This document shows positions 63,730 through 64,000 of a DNA stretch of 64,000 nucleotides, one piece after another. The notes beneath the pieces are model-generated. The model did not search any database. It was not told the origin of the DNA and was given only the letters and a program-made list of their open reading frames with translations. Source of the DNA: Methanobacterium_B sp963825335 (GTDB lineage Archaea > Methanobacteriota > Methanobacteria > Methanobacteriales > Methanobacteriaceae); the NCBI GenBank assembly GCA_963825335.1, contig CAWGSP010000001.1, forward strand, positions 2,108,001 through 2,172,000. Direction: 5' to 3'. Numbering within the stretch: the first letter of the stretch is position 1; every line of letters starts with the position of its first letter. The position numbers and the translations under genes are program-made.

Positions 63730-63979
63730 ATGTATAGTTCAATAAATGAACTTCAATTGAATTTTGTTCTATTCTAGTGATGCCCAGATATTGAGAGATT
63801 ATTTGAAAAATAAGGGTGATAAACTCATAGAGGAAATTATTGACGATTCTGTAATATATTAAACTTGTTAATCGAGAATTGGATCATCTGGATAATAGGA
63901 AATATATTAAAATATTTTTTTGGTTAATACTGACAGACAGTATGATGAGCTCAATATCTTGAAATTGGAAGGAAATTAA
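63730..63979 (+). pseudogene. Small gene broken by several slippage indels
   Basis: A TATA box (63704-63712) lies about 25 bases before ATG 63730, where a leaderless gene would start: MYSSINELQLNF. Protein-like sequence then continues in the next frame (LFYSSDAQILRDYLKNKGDK to a stop at 63860), in a third frame (KLVNRELDHLDNRKYIKIF) and back again (LVNTDRQYDELNILKLEGN, stop 63977-63979). The frame changes lie at a T4 run, an ATATAT run and a T7 run. Rejoined, it would be a protein of about 80 residues, beta-alpha-beta. I do not know the family. Confidence 0.4.
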
Positions 63980-64000
63980 ACACACATCAAAATCACAAAT

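Noticed and set aside
1..64000. CRISPR array, rRNA or tRNA genes
   Set aside because: I saw no regularly spaced repeats, no rRNA-like block, and no T-arm plus acceptor-stem pattern of a tRNA while reading the intergenic regions.

Overview
The window looks like chromosome of a low-GC hydrogenotrophic methanogen of the Methanobacteriales, most likely Methanobacterium or a close relative. The marker genes are component A2 of the methyl-coenzyme M reductase activation system (atwA), the coenzyme F420 gene cofC, sn-glycerol-1-phosphate dehydrogenase (archaeal lipids), archaeal-type prolyl-tRNA synthetase, and two proteins built like the methanogen regulator MsvR (winged helix plus V4R). Intergenic DNA is very AT-rich. 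Many starts carry GGAGG or GGTGAT ribosome sites; others sit about 25-30 bases after a TATA box and look leaderless. I saw no rRNA, tRNA or CRISPR array. One complete insertion sequence is present.

Layout. 1-3.7 kb: the front of a CheB-CheR hybrid signalling protein (cut by the window edge), a YHS metal-binding miniprotein, a receiver-only response regulator and two unknown proteins. 3.7-8.6 kb: an M42 aminopeptidase and a transglutaminase-like protein, divergent from arginine deiminase and carbamate kinase, together a plausible peptide/arginine-using module. 8.6-21.7 kb: an accessory region of small, secreted, membrane and stress proteins: an encapsulated-ferritin-like miniprotein, two tandem UbiA prenyltransferases, a cupredoxin that has lost its copper ligands, a flavodoxin, an ExoD-like protein, Hsp20 and a HEAT-like protein. 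Five copies of a 19-bp tandem motif lie in promoter regions here. 22.5-30 kb: a potassium uptake operon (two TrkA, one TrkH) with an IS element in its terminator, UspA and a P-type proton ATPase. 30-34.3 kb: a candidate structured RNA, a Cys-rich miniprotein, MsvR paralogue 1 and a YyaL-type thioredoxin-domain protein. 34.4-43.4 kb: core metabolism (rpiA, UPF0179, egsA, proS, cofC, thiD, ACT protein, phenylacetate-CoA ligase). 43.7-49.9 kb: an oxygen/iron stress island (three rubredoxins, superoxide dismutase, peroxiredoxin, ferritin, UspA) with an alpha/beta hydrolase and a TetR regulator. 50.3-56.9 kb: ABC-2 exporter, Mrr-like nuclease, atwA and a secreted protein. 57.3-59.6 kb: hybrid-cluster protein divergent from MsvR paralogue 2, with three TTCG-N8-CGAA-type boxes between them. 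59.9-63.2 kb: the nadM-moaE-HD-ubiX-cbiT operon. The end holds a small gene that looks broken by several slippage indels.

Two themes join the parts. One is defence against oxygen, metals and stress in a strict anaerobe, with MsvR as a likely redox switch and the 19-bp motif as a candidate for a second, undescribed stress operator. The other is scavenging of peptides and arginine. Identifications rest on motif reading without database searches; unknown genes are labelled as such.
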